Below are positions 54,102 through 62,680 of a DNA stretch of 64,000 bases, one piece after another (positions within the stretch are counted from its first letter, which is position 1; the number at the start of each line of letters is the position of its first letter). A program made the position numbers and the translations under genes. Source of the stretch: Polynucleobacter sp. 73C-SIWE (GTDB taxonomy: Bacteria; Pseudomonadota; Gammaproteobacteria; Burkholderiales; Burkholderiaceae); NCBI RefSeq assembly GCF_018882465.1, contig NZ_JACVOK010000002.1, forward strand, positions 682,001 through 746,000, in the 5' to 3' direction. The notes under the pieces are model-generated. The model saw nothing but the letters and a program-made list of their open reading frames with translations, was not told where the DNA came from and did no database searches.

Positions 54102-54130
54102 AAAAAAAGGGGCCTTTTGGCCTCTTTTTT
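54102..54130 (+). terminator. Intrinsic terminator after fccB
   Basis: AAAAAAG and CTTTTTT flank GGCC-TTTT-GGCC; one mismatch interrupts the stem, and the T run gives plus-strand termination 18 bases after the fccB stop. Confidence 0.8.
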
Positions 54131-54192
54131 ATTCCTCCAAACCTCATTGAGAAATATACTGGCAAAAATACATTTAGAAACTGGAGAATCGC

Positions 54193-54645
54193 ATGACCCC
54201 AAACTCACCAAAAGACGCTTCTAAATTAGAGGCCACAATTGAAAAGTGGACAGTACCGCTTGGCAATCTATTTGTTTCCCTATTCCATCGCATTGCCTTG
54301 TTTGGAATTGGCGCGGCAACAGTGTGGTCAGCTGCCGTTGCCTTTATGGGAATGATGAGCAAGGGATCTGCTTCTATTGAAGATCTACTCTTACTATTTA
54401 TCTATCTTGAGATTGGTGCAATGGTCGGCATATATTTCAAAACCAATCATATGCCTGTTCGATTTTTGATCTATGTGGCCATCACTGCTGTAACCCGTCT
54501 CATTATTGACTTAGTCAATACCAAGCATGAGGCTGATCTTCCCATTCTCTATATGGGCATCACAATTCTCGTACTCGCTTTGGCGAATGCAGTAGTACGT
54601 TATGCCTCATTCAAATACCCTAGCAAATCGGGTGAGAACGAATAA
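54193..54645 (+). CDS. PsiE-family membrane protein
   Basis: Protein of 150 residues with four hydrophobic segments. LLLFIYLEIGAMVGIYFKTNHMPVRFLIYVAITAVTRLII is the conserved centre of phosphate-starvation-inducible PsiE proteins, whose biochemical role is unknown. An N-terminal cytoplasmic stretch of 35 residues precedes. It sits between the sulfide dehydrogenase pair and a convergent TAXI-type gene whose stop is the next base. Confidence 0.82.
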   Translation: MTPNSPKDASKLEATIEKWTVPLGNLFVSLFHRIALFGIGAATVWSAAVAFMGMMSKGSASIEDLLLLFIYLEIGAMVGIYFKTNHMPVRFLIYVAITAVTRLIIDLVNTKHEADLPILYMGITILVLALANAVVRYASFKYPSKSGENE

Positions 54646-56097
54646 TTACCCAGGCTGATCCATTTTGGTGAGCACTTGCCCGGCAAGGGCAACGGATGTT
54701 TCATCGATTTGGTAGGGCTGAACCCCTCGGTTGAGGCAGTTGCGCACATAGTCAATACTGGTGCGTAAAGAGTAGTACTCACCCGCTAGACGTCTAGATA
54801 CCTTGATATTGAGGGCTCGATACTCTAAGAGGTCTAACCTTTTTAGATATTCATTCAGCTTACCAAGATCAAAGTTAATCAGAAGTTCCTGCTCGAAGCC
54901 CTTCAAGTCAGAATAGAGACGGTTAATCTTATTTTGCATACGCCGGGTTCTAAAACCTGGCAAAGCTTGCAAAAGCGGGTAGGAAAGAATTAAAAATGGT
55001 AGAACGATAAATACAATGTGATTTACCAACTCTGCGAGCCAAAACGGTAAATACGAAAGCATGGTTACTAAGAATGGATAGTTGTTATTCTCAAAGTGAA
55101 TTGCCACGGGGCTTTCAGGAAGCATCGTATTTTTAAACGACGGGAACTCTCCCCGTTTGGCAAAGAAAGTTGCTTTGCCATTAATTTCACTAGCGGCCTG
55201 AAGAAACAAAAATTGAATTGCAGGGTGCATACGATCATCAATCAAAAGATTGGTGGTGGTTGCAAGGAGCTTAAGATCAGTATTAGGGAAGTTGCGCTTT
55301 AAATCAAACGCGCCCTCAGGCACCTCGAGGATGCTGAGATATGGAATAAGCTTGGTATATGCCTCAACCCTCCCGAAAGTTCCAAGTTTTACTTGTGGAT
55401 CATTTAAAAGTGCCTGAACATTAGGCGAATAATTTGTATCAACCATAAAAACGCCGTCGATCTCACCTTGTTGCAATGCTATTACTGCCTGATCATTTGG
55501 TAGGTTGACGAAGTTTGGCCCGGGTTCATATCCCGAGACCTTCAAAAGCTTGATGGCTTGCGCATGCGTGCCGCTTCCCTCATTACCAATAGAGATTTTT
55601 TTACCGAGGAAATATTTAAACCGCCCATCTACACCCTGAAAATCTTTTGCGTTTAGCTCAGGTCCGCGATAGAAAAACCAAATCGGATCATAAGCAATCA
55701 CGCCTAAAGAATGTATGCCTGTCACATCTTTGGTATGAACAACCCCAGCTTGCACAAATGCTGCCTGTAAGGGATCTTTTCGATCTGATAAACGGTTAAT
55801 GTTCTCCTGGGCTCCGTTTGTGGGAACCAGCTCGAGAGTAATCCCTCTCTTGGCAAAAAACTCTGCATAGCGTTTGCCCAATATCTCACTAGAGCCACCA
55901 GCAGTTCCTGTTGCTATCATCACGTGTCGTGGTGGTGGTGGATCTGCATAGATACCGATACCCACTATAAGCGCTAAGAGCAGAACTAAAACTGGCCAAG
56001 TTTCTTGCAGGAACTGGGTGAAGTCCGTCCACCTCTCCTGAGCGCTCTCAGAAAGACCCAGAAAGGTTTCTTTTACATTCTCTTTAAAGCTTCCCAT
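54646..56097 (-). CDS. Membrane-anchored TAXI-family solute-binding protein
   Basis: Protein of 483 residues. One membrane segment at about 33-50, then a TAXI domain (about 58-330: IATGTAGGSSEILGKRYAEFF, ISIGNEGSGTHAQAIKLL, IALQQGEIDGVFMVD), a second membrane segment at about 350-378, and a cytoplasmic helical tail to 483 (RRMQNKINRLYSDLKGFEQELL). Free TAXI proteins feed TRAP transporters, but no TRAP permease gene is here, so this is more likely a sensor-like or scaffold variant. Its start codon overlaps that of the divergent pirin frame. Confidence 0.85.
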   Translation of the reverse strand: MGSFKENVKETFLGLSESAQERWTDFTQFLQETWPVLVLLLALIVGIGIYADPPPPRHVMIATGTAGGSSEILGKRYAEFFAKRGITLELVPTNGAQENINRLSDRKDPLQAAFVQAGVVHTKDVTGIHSLGVIAYDPIWFFYRGPELNAKDFQGVDGRFKYFLGKKISIGNEGSGTHAQAIKLLKVSGYEPGPNFVNLPNDQAVIALQQGEIDGVFMVDTNYSPNVQALLNDPQVKLGTFGRVEAYTKLIPYLSILEVPEGAFDLKRNFPNTDLKLLATTTNLLIDDRMHPAIQFLFLQAASEINGKATFFAKRGEFPSFKNTMLPESPVAIHFENNNYPFLVTMLSYLPFWLAELVNHIVFIVLPFLILSYPLLQALPGFRTRRMQNKINRLYSDLKGFEQELLINFDLGKLNEYLKRLDLLEYRALNIKVSRRLAGEYYSLRTSIDYVRNCLNRGVQPYQIDETSVALAGQVLTKMDQPG

Positions 56098-56116
56098 GCA
56101 CTACCAATCTGCAAAA

Positions 56117-56878
56117 ATGGCAAAAGCTAATGATAATGTCCTTATTGATATTTCTCCAACGAAAACCAGTAAACCTATGCTCCAACTCAGAAAATCCCAA
56201 GATAGAGGCTATGCTGACCACGGCTGGCTCAAAAGCTTTCATTCCTTCTCTTTTGCTGGCTATCACGACCCCCAATTTATGGGCTGGGGGAACTTAAGAG
56301 TCATCAACGAAGATCGTGTAGCAGCTGGCATGGGTTTTGGGAAACATGGTCATCGGAACATGGAAATCATTAGCTATGTTCTTTCTGGTGAACTAGCGCA
56401 CCAAGATAGTATGGGCAATATCGAAAGTATTCCTCCGGGAGATGTTCAACGCATGAGTGCAGGTTCGGGTGTCACGCATAGCGAGTTCAATCATGCCAAA
56501 GACCAAACAACCCATTTCTTACAAATCTGGATTGAACCTAATGTTCTAGAAATTGCACCAAGCTATGAGCAAAAGACTATTCCCTTAGTCGACAAACAAG
56601 GCAAGCTGCCTTTAATTGCCTCTCCCGATGGGAAAGATGGATCTGTCAAAATATTTGCAGACGCCAGAATATATGCAGGTCTTTTTGATGGACTCCAATC
56701 TGCGCAGTTGCAACTCGACCCCATGCGTAAGGCGTATGTTCACCTCATTAAAGGATCTTTGAATGTGAATGGTCAAAAACTGGCTGGCGGAGATGCATTA
56801 CTCATGGAAAATGAATCTGCCCTAGAAATTCAAGATGGCAAGGATGCGGAAGTACTATTTTTTGACCTGAGTCATTAA
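56117..56878 (+). CDS. Pirin family protein
   Basis: Bicupin iron protein of about 253 residues. The typical family beginning is QLRKSQDRGYADHGWLKSFHSFSF, and the first cupin has GKHGHRNMEIISYVLSGELAHQDS with metal-binding His residues and MSAGSGVTHSEFNH. Some pirins are quercetinases; others bind transcription factors. Start uncertain: ATG at 56096 overlaps the divergent TAXI start codon, 56117 gives a 21-residue extension, and 56177 matches the usual pirin start; none has a ribosome site. Confidence 0.9.
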   Translation: MAKANDNVLIDISPTKTSKPMLQLRKSQDRGYADHGWLKSFHSFSFAGYHDPQFMGWGNLRVINEDRVAAGMGFGKHGHRNMEIISYVLSGELAHQDSMGNIESIPPGDVQRMSAGSGVTHSEFNHAKDQTTHFLQIWIEPNVLEIAPSYEQKTIPLVDKQGKLPLIASPDGKDGSVKIFADARIYAGLFDGLQSAQLQLDPMRKAYVHLIKGSLNVNGQKLAGGDALLMENESALEIQDGKDAEVLFFDLSH

Positions 56879-56932
56879 AACCTGGCTAGCCTAGGTTTAC
56901 GATAAGTCCATTACACAAGAACTAACAAGAAC

Positions 56933-58480
56933 ATGATTGAAACGTCTGGAAAAAAATTGGCTGGCGCCATCATCCGCTTACACCCTAACGATAATATTGT
57001 GGTGGCGCGTATTGATATTGGTATTGGCACAGAAGTACCTAGCGAACACTTTACAAGTCGCAGCCAGGTTCCCGCTGGTTACAAAATTGCCGCCAAAAAG
57101 ATTCTGAAGGGTCAACCCATCCTGAAATACAACGTGACTGTTGGCTTTGCTAATACTGATATTGAAGCTGGCACCATGGTTCACAGTCATAACACGGAGT
57201 TTCGGGAGTTTGATCGAGACTATGCATACGCTAGTGAATTTAAACCAACACAAATGCTGCCAGAGTCTGAGCGCGCGACCTTTCAGGGATATGTCAGACC
57301 AAACGGTAAAGTGGGTACGCGTAATTTCATTGGAATTCTATCCACTGTCAATTGCTCTGCGACCGTAGTAAATAGAATTGCCGACTGGTTTACACCAGAG
57401 AAATTAAAAGACTTTCCAAACGTTGATGGTGTAGTGGCATTTAGTCACGATATCGGCTGCGGCATGGAAATGAGTGGTGAACCAATGGAGTTACTACGCC
57501 GCACGATGGCTGGGTATGCGCGCCACCCTAACCTTGCAGCTGCACTGATTGTTGGCCTTGGTTGCGAGCGTAATCAATTAAAAGGATTAATGGAGCAAGA
57601 AGAATTGGTCGCAGGTACAAACCTGCACACTTTTATCATGCAAGAAACTGGCGGTACTCGTAAAACCATTGAGGCTGGCATTGAGGCAGTTAAAGCCCTC
57701 CTTCCGGAAGCAAACAAAGCTAAGCGTGAAACCGTTTCTGCAAGTCATCTTTGTGTTGGCTTGCAATGTGGTGGCTCAGATGGTTTCTCATCTATTACAG
57801 CTAATCCTGCATTAGGCGCCGCTATCGATATTCTGTCTCGCCACGGCGGTACTGGAATTTTGTCAGAGACGCCAGAGATCTATGGCGTGGAACACACCCT
57901 CACCCGTCGTGCCGCAAGCCAAGCCATCGGTGAAAAGTTAATCAAACGTATTCGCTGGTGGAAAGATGAATACTCCGTTGGTAGAGATGTACAGATTAAT
58001 GGCAAAGTCAGTCCTGGCAATCAAATTGGTGGGCTTGCTAATATCTTTGAAAAGTCTCTAGGCTCTTCTATGAAAGGCGGTACTGGTCCCTTAATGGAAG
58101 TCTACAAATATGCCGAACCGGTAACGGCCAAAGGTTTTGTCTTTATGGATACGCCTGGCTTTGATCCAGTATCAGCTACTGGGCAAATCGCTGGTGGAGC
58201 AAACTTAATTGCCTTTACCACTGGCAGAGGCTCCATGTTTGGCTCCAAACCTGCTCCCTGCATCAAACTGGCCACCAATACCTCCATGTATCAGCGACTT
58301 ACCGAAGATATGGATATTAATTGTGGCGAGATTTTGGACGGAACCATTTCCGTCCAAGAGATGGGGCAACGTATTTTTGAGCTCTTTCTGCGCACAGCCT
58401 CTGGAGAGGCCTCAAAGAGCGAATTGCTCGGCCTCGGAGACTATGAATTTGTTCCTTGGCAAATCGGGGTGATGAGCTAA
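56933..58480 (+). CDS. UxaA/GarD family sugar-acid dehydratase
   Basis: Dehydratase of 515 residues. The N-terminal SAF domain (about 10-90) is IIRLHPNDNIVVARIDI and VPAGYKIAAKKILKGQPILKY; a linker leads to the D-galactarate dehydratase/altronate hydrolase domain with RPNGKVGTRNFIGI, FSHDIGCGM, GLGCERNQLKGL, GLQCGGSDGFSSI and ILDGTISVQEMG. The conserved Cys and His residues that bind iron are in place. Substrate may be altronate, galactarate or a related acid. It has its own 54-base upstream gap after the pirin gene. Confidence 0.9.
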   Translation: MIETSGKKLAGAIIRLHPNDNIVVARIDIGIGTEVPSEHFTSRSQVPAGYKIAAKKILKGQPILKYNVTVGFANTDIEAGTMVHSHNTEFREFDRDYAYASEFKPTQMLPESERATFQGYVRPNGKVGTRNFIGILSTVNCSATVVNRIADWFTPEKLKDFPNVDGVVAFSHDIGCGMEMSGEPMELLRRTMAGYARHPNLAAALIVGLGCERNQLKGLMEQEELVAGTNLHTFIMQETGGTRKTIEAGIEAVKALLPEANKAKRETVSASHLCVGLQCGGSDGFSSITANPALGAAIDILSRHGGTGILSETPEIYGVEHTLTRRAASQAIGEKLIKRIRWWKDEYSVGRDVQINGKVSPGNQIGGLANIFEKSLGSSMKGGTGPLMEVYKYAEPVTAKGFVFMDTPGFDPVSATGQIAGGANLIAFTTGRGSMFGSKPAPCIKLATNTSMYQRLTEDMDINCGEILDGTISVQEMGQRIFELFLRTASGEASKSELLGLGDYEFVPWQIGVMS

Positions 58481-58542
58481 TAGAACTGTAGAATTCATCA
58501 TTAGCTCGGTAAGAATCAATGTATGAGGATTAATGCAGACTT

Positions 58543-59523
58543 ATGAAATTTAGGGATTACTACGAAACGCTTGGAGTGGCTCGCTCCGCTACCGAAGCAG
58601 AAATTAAAGCTGCCTACCGCAAGCTTGCTCGCAAATATCATCCAGATGTTAATAAAGAAGCTGGTGCAGAAGAGCAGTTCAAAGAAATCGGCGAGGCCTA
58701 TGCGGTTTTAAAAGATACCGAGAAGCGCGCAGCATACGATCGCTTCGGCGCTAATTGGAAAAATGGTCAAGACTTTACCCCTCCCCCAAATTGGAATGAA
58801 GGTTTTGAATATTCCGATAATGGTTTTAATGGTGGCCACCCAGGCTATGGTGGCGGCTTTGAAGGTGATCAAAGTGAATTCTTTGAATCTCTCTTTGGTA
58901 GAGATAAACATCGCCAAGGTGGTCGTGGTGGCCAATCACACCAAGGCATGAACTTCAAAGGACAAGATCATCACGCCAAAATATTGATCGATCTTGCCGA
59001 TGCTTATAACGGCGCTAAGCGGACTATTTCATTGCATATGCCTGTGCAAGACGCTAGTGGACACGTCAGCACCCAAGAACGTAAATTAGACGTCAGCATT
59101 CCTAAAGGAATTAAGGCTGGTCAAAATCTGCGCCTCTCAGGACAAGGTGGTCCTGGCATTGGACAAGGTCCTGCAGGTGATCTATATTTAGAGATTGATT
59201 TCCTGCCGAATACGACTTATCGGGTTGATGGCAAAGATGTCTTTATCGATATTCCACTTGCCCCTTGGGAAGCGGCTCTGGGCACTACTGTTAATGTGCC
59301 AACCCCAGCAGGCTCAACATTGGAATTAAAAATCCCAGCAGGTACCGTTGCTGGTCGCAAGATGCGCCTGAAAGGTAAAGGTATTCCAAGTACTGAGCCC
59401 GGTGATCTTTATGTAGTCCCCACGATTGCGCTGCCACCAGCAAATACAGATTCACAAAAAGAAGCCTATCAACACTTTGAAAAGGCTTTTGATTTCAATC
59501 CTAGATCTCACTTGAAGGGATGA
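58543..59523 (+). CDS. cbpA: Co-chaperone CbpA (DnaJ-like)
   Basis: DnaJ-type co-chaperone of 326 residues. The J domain at about 5-70 has the HPD motif ([12 protein letters not shown]); a Gly/Phe-rich region (about 80-135) contains [19 protein letters not shown]; the C-terminal substrate-binding domain contains [22 protein letters not shown] and [20 protein letters not shown]. No zinc fingers, so it is CbpA rather than DnaJ. Its stop overlaps the start of cbpM. Confidence 0.94.
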   Translation: MKFRDYYETLGVARSATEAEIKAAYRKLARKYHPDVNKEAGAEEQFKEIGEAYAVLKDTEKRAAYDRFGANWKNGQDFTPPPNWNEGFEYSDNGFNGGHPGYGGGFEGDQSEFFESLFGRDKHRQGGRGGQSHQGMNFKGQDHHAKILIDLADAYNGAKRTISLHMPVQDASGHVSTQERKLDVSIPKGIKAGQNLRLSGQGGPGIGQGPAGDLYLEIDFLPNTTYRVDGKDVFIDIPLAPWEAALGTTVNVPTPAGSTLELKIPAGTVAGRKMRLKGKGIPSTEPGDLYVVPTIALPPANTDSQKEAYQHFEKAFDFNPRSHLKG

Positions 59524-59837
59524 TGACGATGACAAAGTTAAACACCACTTGGATCGAAGCGAGCGTTGTCGAAAATGAAGTTCACATGAGCATTGTTGAG
59601 CTCTCACATGCCTCCCGCACTCCACAAGAATTGATTATGTCTTGGGTATCAGAAGGCGTTCTGAGTCCTGCAGGCTCATCTCCTGAAGACTGGCGCTTTA
59701 GCGGAGACTCTTTGAGAAGAGCCAAGACCGCAGCACACCTCACACATGATCTGGAATTAAATGTTCCCGGTGTTGCCCTAGCTCTTGATCTCTTAGACGA
59801 AATTGCCCAACTTCGCGCGCGTCTAAATCTTAAATAA
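59520..59837 (+). CDS. cbpM: CbpM-like modulator of CbpA
   Basis: Small protein of 105 residues of the MerR-like CbpM family, which binds the CbpA J domain and blocks its co-chaperone action. [16 protein letters not shown] at the end and [15 protein letters not shown] in the middle (helix-turn region) fit the family. The exact start is open: ATG at 59520, 59523 or 59529. Standing directly after cbpA is the usual arrangement. Confidence 0.88.
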   Translation: MMTMTKLNTTWIEASVVENEVHMSIVELSHASRTPQELIMSWVSEGVLSPAGSSPEDWRFSGDSLRRAKTAAHLTHDLELNVPGVALALDLLDEIAQLRARLNLK

Positions 59838-59843
59838 GAGGGC

Positions 59844-61766
59844 CTAAGACTCCGAGCGACTGAAAAGTAACTCCCAGCGTTGTAGCTTTTGATCTAACTG
59901 GGCAGTAATCTCTGTTAAACGAGCCTGCATGCTTGCAGCCAGCTCAGGCTCATTCTTATATAAATCGGGATTGCTCATCGCAATACCGATATCGGCCTGC
60001 TCCATTTCCAGCTCTTCGATTTGCAAAGGTAAAGTTTCTAACTCTTGGCGCTCTTTGCCATTGAGTTTTTGCACTCCACTCTTCACTGCTGGCTTTACCT
60101 CTACTTTAGGCTCTTGCTTGGCTTCGGCCTTAGGCTCTGGCTTAGCCACAATCTTTGTATTACTAGCGCGGATTTTGTCTGAACGTGCTTTTTGAATCTT
60201 CCAATCCTCATAGCCACCTTCGTACTCACGCCAGAATCCATCACCTTCATGAGCAATGATGCTGGTGACAACGTTATCCAAGAAATAACGATCATGACTC
60301 ACTAAAAAGACAGTGCCCTTATAGTCTTGCAGTAATTGCTCGAGCAAATCTAAGGTATCAATATCCAAGTCATTGGTTGGCTCATCCAATACCAAAACGT
60401 TTGCTGGTCTTGCAAACAAACGGGCCAATAGCAAACGATTACGCTCACCACCTGATAAAGTACTCACCGGTGAATTGGTCCGCTCTGGTGCGAATAAGAA
60501 ATCGCTCAAATAACTCTTAACGTGTTTTTTATTGCCATTGATTTCAATCCATTCGCTGCCTGGGCTGATGTAGTCTTCAAGCGAAGCATTGAGGTCAAGG
60601 CCTTCGCGCATTTGATCAAAATACGCCACTTCAATACGAGTACCCATCGTAGCACTTCCTGAATCGGGCGCAATCGTCCCCAGAATCAATTTAAGCAGCG
60701 TTGTCTTGCCAGCACCATTGGGGCCAAGCAAGCCCACTTTATCGCCACGCAAAATGGTTGCCGTGAAGTCCTGCACAATCGGTCTATCGTAAGACTTGCT
60801 GACGTTTTGAAGATCAGCCACAATCTTGCCGCTGCGATCACCGGCCGAGACAGCTAGCTTCACTTGACCCATGGCGTCTCTGCGTTCAGCGCGGCTAGTG
60901 CGAAGTTTTTCTAGGCGGGCAATGCGGGCTACGCTTCGTGTCCGGCGAGCCTCAACCCCTTTTCTGATCCACACCTCTTCTTGGGCTAGTAACTTATCCG
61001 CTCTAGCATTCGCTAAGGACTCTGAATTGAGCTCTTGCTCTTTGAGAACCTCATATTGCGTAAAGTTACCGGGATAGCTGCGCAAGATGCCGCGATCTAA
61101 CTCCACAATTTGTGTGCAGACATTATCTAAAAAGGCACGATCATGGGTAATCAGAATGACAGAGCCTTGATATTCTTTTAAAAGCTCTTCTAACCAAGCA
61201 ATGGAATCTAAATCTAGGTGGTTGGTTGGCTCATCCAAGAGCAAGACATCGGGCATTTCCACTAAAGCGCGTGCGAGTGCTACCCGTTTTTTAGTTCCGC
61301 CAGATAAAGTGCTGATTTTGACATCTGCTTCTAAATGCAGGCGATCCAAAGTTTCATGAACGCGTTGCTCCCAATTCCACCCGCTCAGCGCCTCTAATTG
61401 AGATTGCACTTCATCTAAACGGTGATGAGAGGCGTCATCCCAGTCGCCCACACTCAGCGCCTCATATTCTTCACGCAGAGCCTTAGCCTGCGCTACACCC
61501 TTGGAGACAGCATCAAATACGGTTTCTTCAGCATCAAAGATCGGCTCTTGAGGGACATAAGCGATTCTGAGGCCTTGCTGATATTGCAAAAGCCCATCAT
61601 CCATTTTTTCAATGCCAGCCAAGATCTTCAAAAGAGAAGATTTACCAGTGCCATTGCGTCCAATTAAGCCAACACGCTCACCCGATTCCAGTGAAAAAGC
61701 AGTATTTGCGAGGAGGTCTACGTGGCCGAAAGCCAGTTTTGCATCAGTAAGTACGATTAAAGCCAT
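59844..61766 (-). CDS. uup: ABC-F family ATPase Uup
   Basis: Soluble double-ATPase of 640 residues. First domain: GLIGRNGTGKSSLLKILAG, LSGGTKKRVALARAL, VLLLDEPTNHLDLDS. A linker of about 80 residues rich in Arg follows. Second: GLLGPNGAGKTTLLKLILG, LSGGERNRLLLARLF, VLVLDEPTNDLDIDT. The C-terminal region has a Lys/Glu/Pro stretch (about 540-575) and a coiled coil ending LQRWELLFSRSES, matching Uup. ABC-F proteins rescue stalled ribosomes; Uup also affects transposon excision. It is convergent with cbpM, six bases away. Confidence 0.94.
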   Translation of the reverse strand: MALIVLTDAKLAFGHVDLLANTAFSLESGERVGLIGRNGTGKSSLLKILAGIEKMDDGLLQYQQGLRIAYVPQEPIFDAEETVFDAVSKGVAQAKALREEYEALSVGDWDDASHHRLDEVQSQLEALSGWNWEQRVHETLDRLHLEADVKISTLSGGTKKRVALARALVEMPDVLLLDEPTNHLDLDSIAWLEELLKEYQGSVILITHDRAFLDNVCTQIVELDRGILRSYPGNFTQYEVLKEQELNSESLANARADKLLAQEEVWIRKGVEARRTRSVARIARLEKLRTSRAERRDAMGQVKLAVSAGDRSGKIVADLQNVSKSYDRPIVQDFTATILRGDKVGLLGPNGAGKTTLLKLILGTIAPDSGSATMGTRIEVAYFDQMREGLDLNASLEDYISPGSEWIEINGNKKHVKSYLSDFLFAPERTNSPVSTLSGGERNRLLLARLFARPANVLVLDEPTNDLDIDTLDLLEQLLQDYKGTVFLVSHDRYFLDNVVTSIIAHEGDGFWREYEGGYEDWKIQKARSDKIRASNTKIVAKPEPKAEAKQEPKVEVKPAVKSGVQKLNGKERQELETLPLQIEELEMEQADIGIAMSNPDLYKNEPELAASMQARLTEITAQLDQKLQRWELLFSRSES

Positions 61767-61817
61767 GGCGACATTATCGTCACTTCTAAGAAAGAGGAGT
61801 GATTTCTGGAAATGCCC

Positions 61818-61845
61818 AAAAAAATAGGACCCCTCAGGGGCCCTA
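61818..61845 (-). terminator. Intrinsic terminator of ompW
   Basis: Minus-strand TAGG-GCCCC and GGGG-TCCTA form a GC-rich stem around TGA, with one mismatched position, followed by TTTTTTT. It lies 25 bases after the ompW stop. Confidence 0.88.
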
Positions 61846-61869
61846 CCTCAAGAACCAAGAACTATATTC

Positions 61870-62499
61870 TTAGAACTTATAAGTTACACCAACGGCTGGC
61901 ATCCAAGGATTTAAAGTCAGCTTTCCTCCATCAGCACCCGCGGCGGTAGTGACGTTTGTTGACATGGTGGCATATTTCAAGTCAAGGTTAAGGCCCCAGT
62001 TTTTATCAAACATATAGTCCATACCAATTTGACCAACCGCACCAAAACTCGAGTTATCAACTGAATATGCTCCATTGCCGAGATTATTACGGCTTGTGAA
62101 GATGGTGTAATTCACGCCAGCGCCGATATATGGCTTAAACGCACCAAAGTTCGTGAAGTGGTACTGAAGCAATAAAGATGGTGGCAAGGCCTTAATGGAG
62201 CCTAATTTTGTTTGGCTAGATGTGTAATTGATGTCGATTGTTTGTGGGTATGTCAATACTAATTCTGCAGCGATATTTTTAGTAAAGAAATAGGAGACAT
62301 CCAACTCTGGAATAACTTTATTGGCCGCTTTTACATCAGCACCTTGAACAACAGCACCAGACTGACCATTTTGCCAAAGCAAATCAACGGCACGTACACG
62401 CACCATCCATGGATTTTCTTCTGCAGATTGCGCATGCGCTGCAATTGGGGCTAAGGAAGCTACGGCAGCCATTGCTACTACTAGTGATTTAAGACGCAT
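61870..62499 (-). CDS. ompW: Outer-membrane protein OmpW family
   Basis: Eight-stranded barrel of 209 residues with a signal peptide ending AAHAQ and the family features NPWMVRVRAVDLLWQ, VIPELDVSYFFTKNIAAELVLTYPQ, KPYIGAGVNYTIF and the C-terminal VGVTYKF ending in Phe. It offers a hydrophobic channel and is linked to respiratory change in other bacteria. I choose the ATG at 62499, with AGAGGG six bases upstream. Two FNR-type boxes lie 66 and 138 bases upstream, so low-oxygen control is likely. Confidence 0.93.
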   Translation of the reverse strand: MRLKSLVVAMAAVASLAPIAAHAQSAEENPWMVRVRAVDLLWQNGQSGAVVQGADVKAANKVIPELDVSYFFTKNIAAELVLTYPQTIDINYTSSQTKLGSIKALPPSLLLQYHFTNFGAFKPYIGAGVNYTIFTSRNNLGNGAYSVDNSSFGAVGQIGMDYMFDKNWGLNLDLKYATMSTNVTTAAGADGGKLTLNPWMPAVGVTYKF

Positions 62500-62533
62500 G
62501 ATGATCCCTCTTTCTGTTATCAATTTCGATGAG

Positions 62534-62539
62534 ATTATT
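62534..62539 (-). promoter_or_regulatory. Possible -10 box of ompW
   Basis: Minus-strand AATAAT lies 25 bases downstream of the nearer FNR box, roughly the spacing of a class II FNR-activated promoter, for which about 22 is ideal. Only one hexamer, so weak evidence. Confidence 0.3.
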
Positions 62540-62564
62540 TTCGAATTGATACATCGTGAGGAGT

Positions 62565-62578
62565 TTGATGTAAATCAA
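62565..62578 (-). promoter_or_regulatory. FNR/ANR box 1 upstream of ompW
   Basis: A perfect FNR consensus palindrome TTGAT-N4-ATCAA, read on the minus strand as TTGATTTACATCAA, is 66 bases upstream of the ompW ATG. FNR-type regulators bind this site when oxygen is low. Confidence 0.8.
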
Positions 62579-62636
62579 ACGCAATGACGCTGTAAATTTG
62601 TTAATAGCTTAAAAGCAACAGTATTTGTTTGCTTAT

Positions 62637-62650
62637 TTGATCTACATCAA
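62637..62650 (-). promoter_or_regulatory. FNR/ANR box 2 upstream of ompW
   Basis: A second perfect TTGAT-N4-ATCAA palindrome (TTGATGTAGATCAA on the minus strand), centred 72 bases from box 1. It is downstream of the hemN stop, so it can only serve ompW. Confidence 0.75.
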
Positions 62651-62680
62651 AAGTGCTCAGATTTACCCTTAAGAGAAGGA

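Noticed and set aside
56879-56932. AACCT/AGGTT inverted repeat after pirin as a terminator
   Set aside because: Short stem with an unhelpful loop, and no T run follows.
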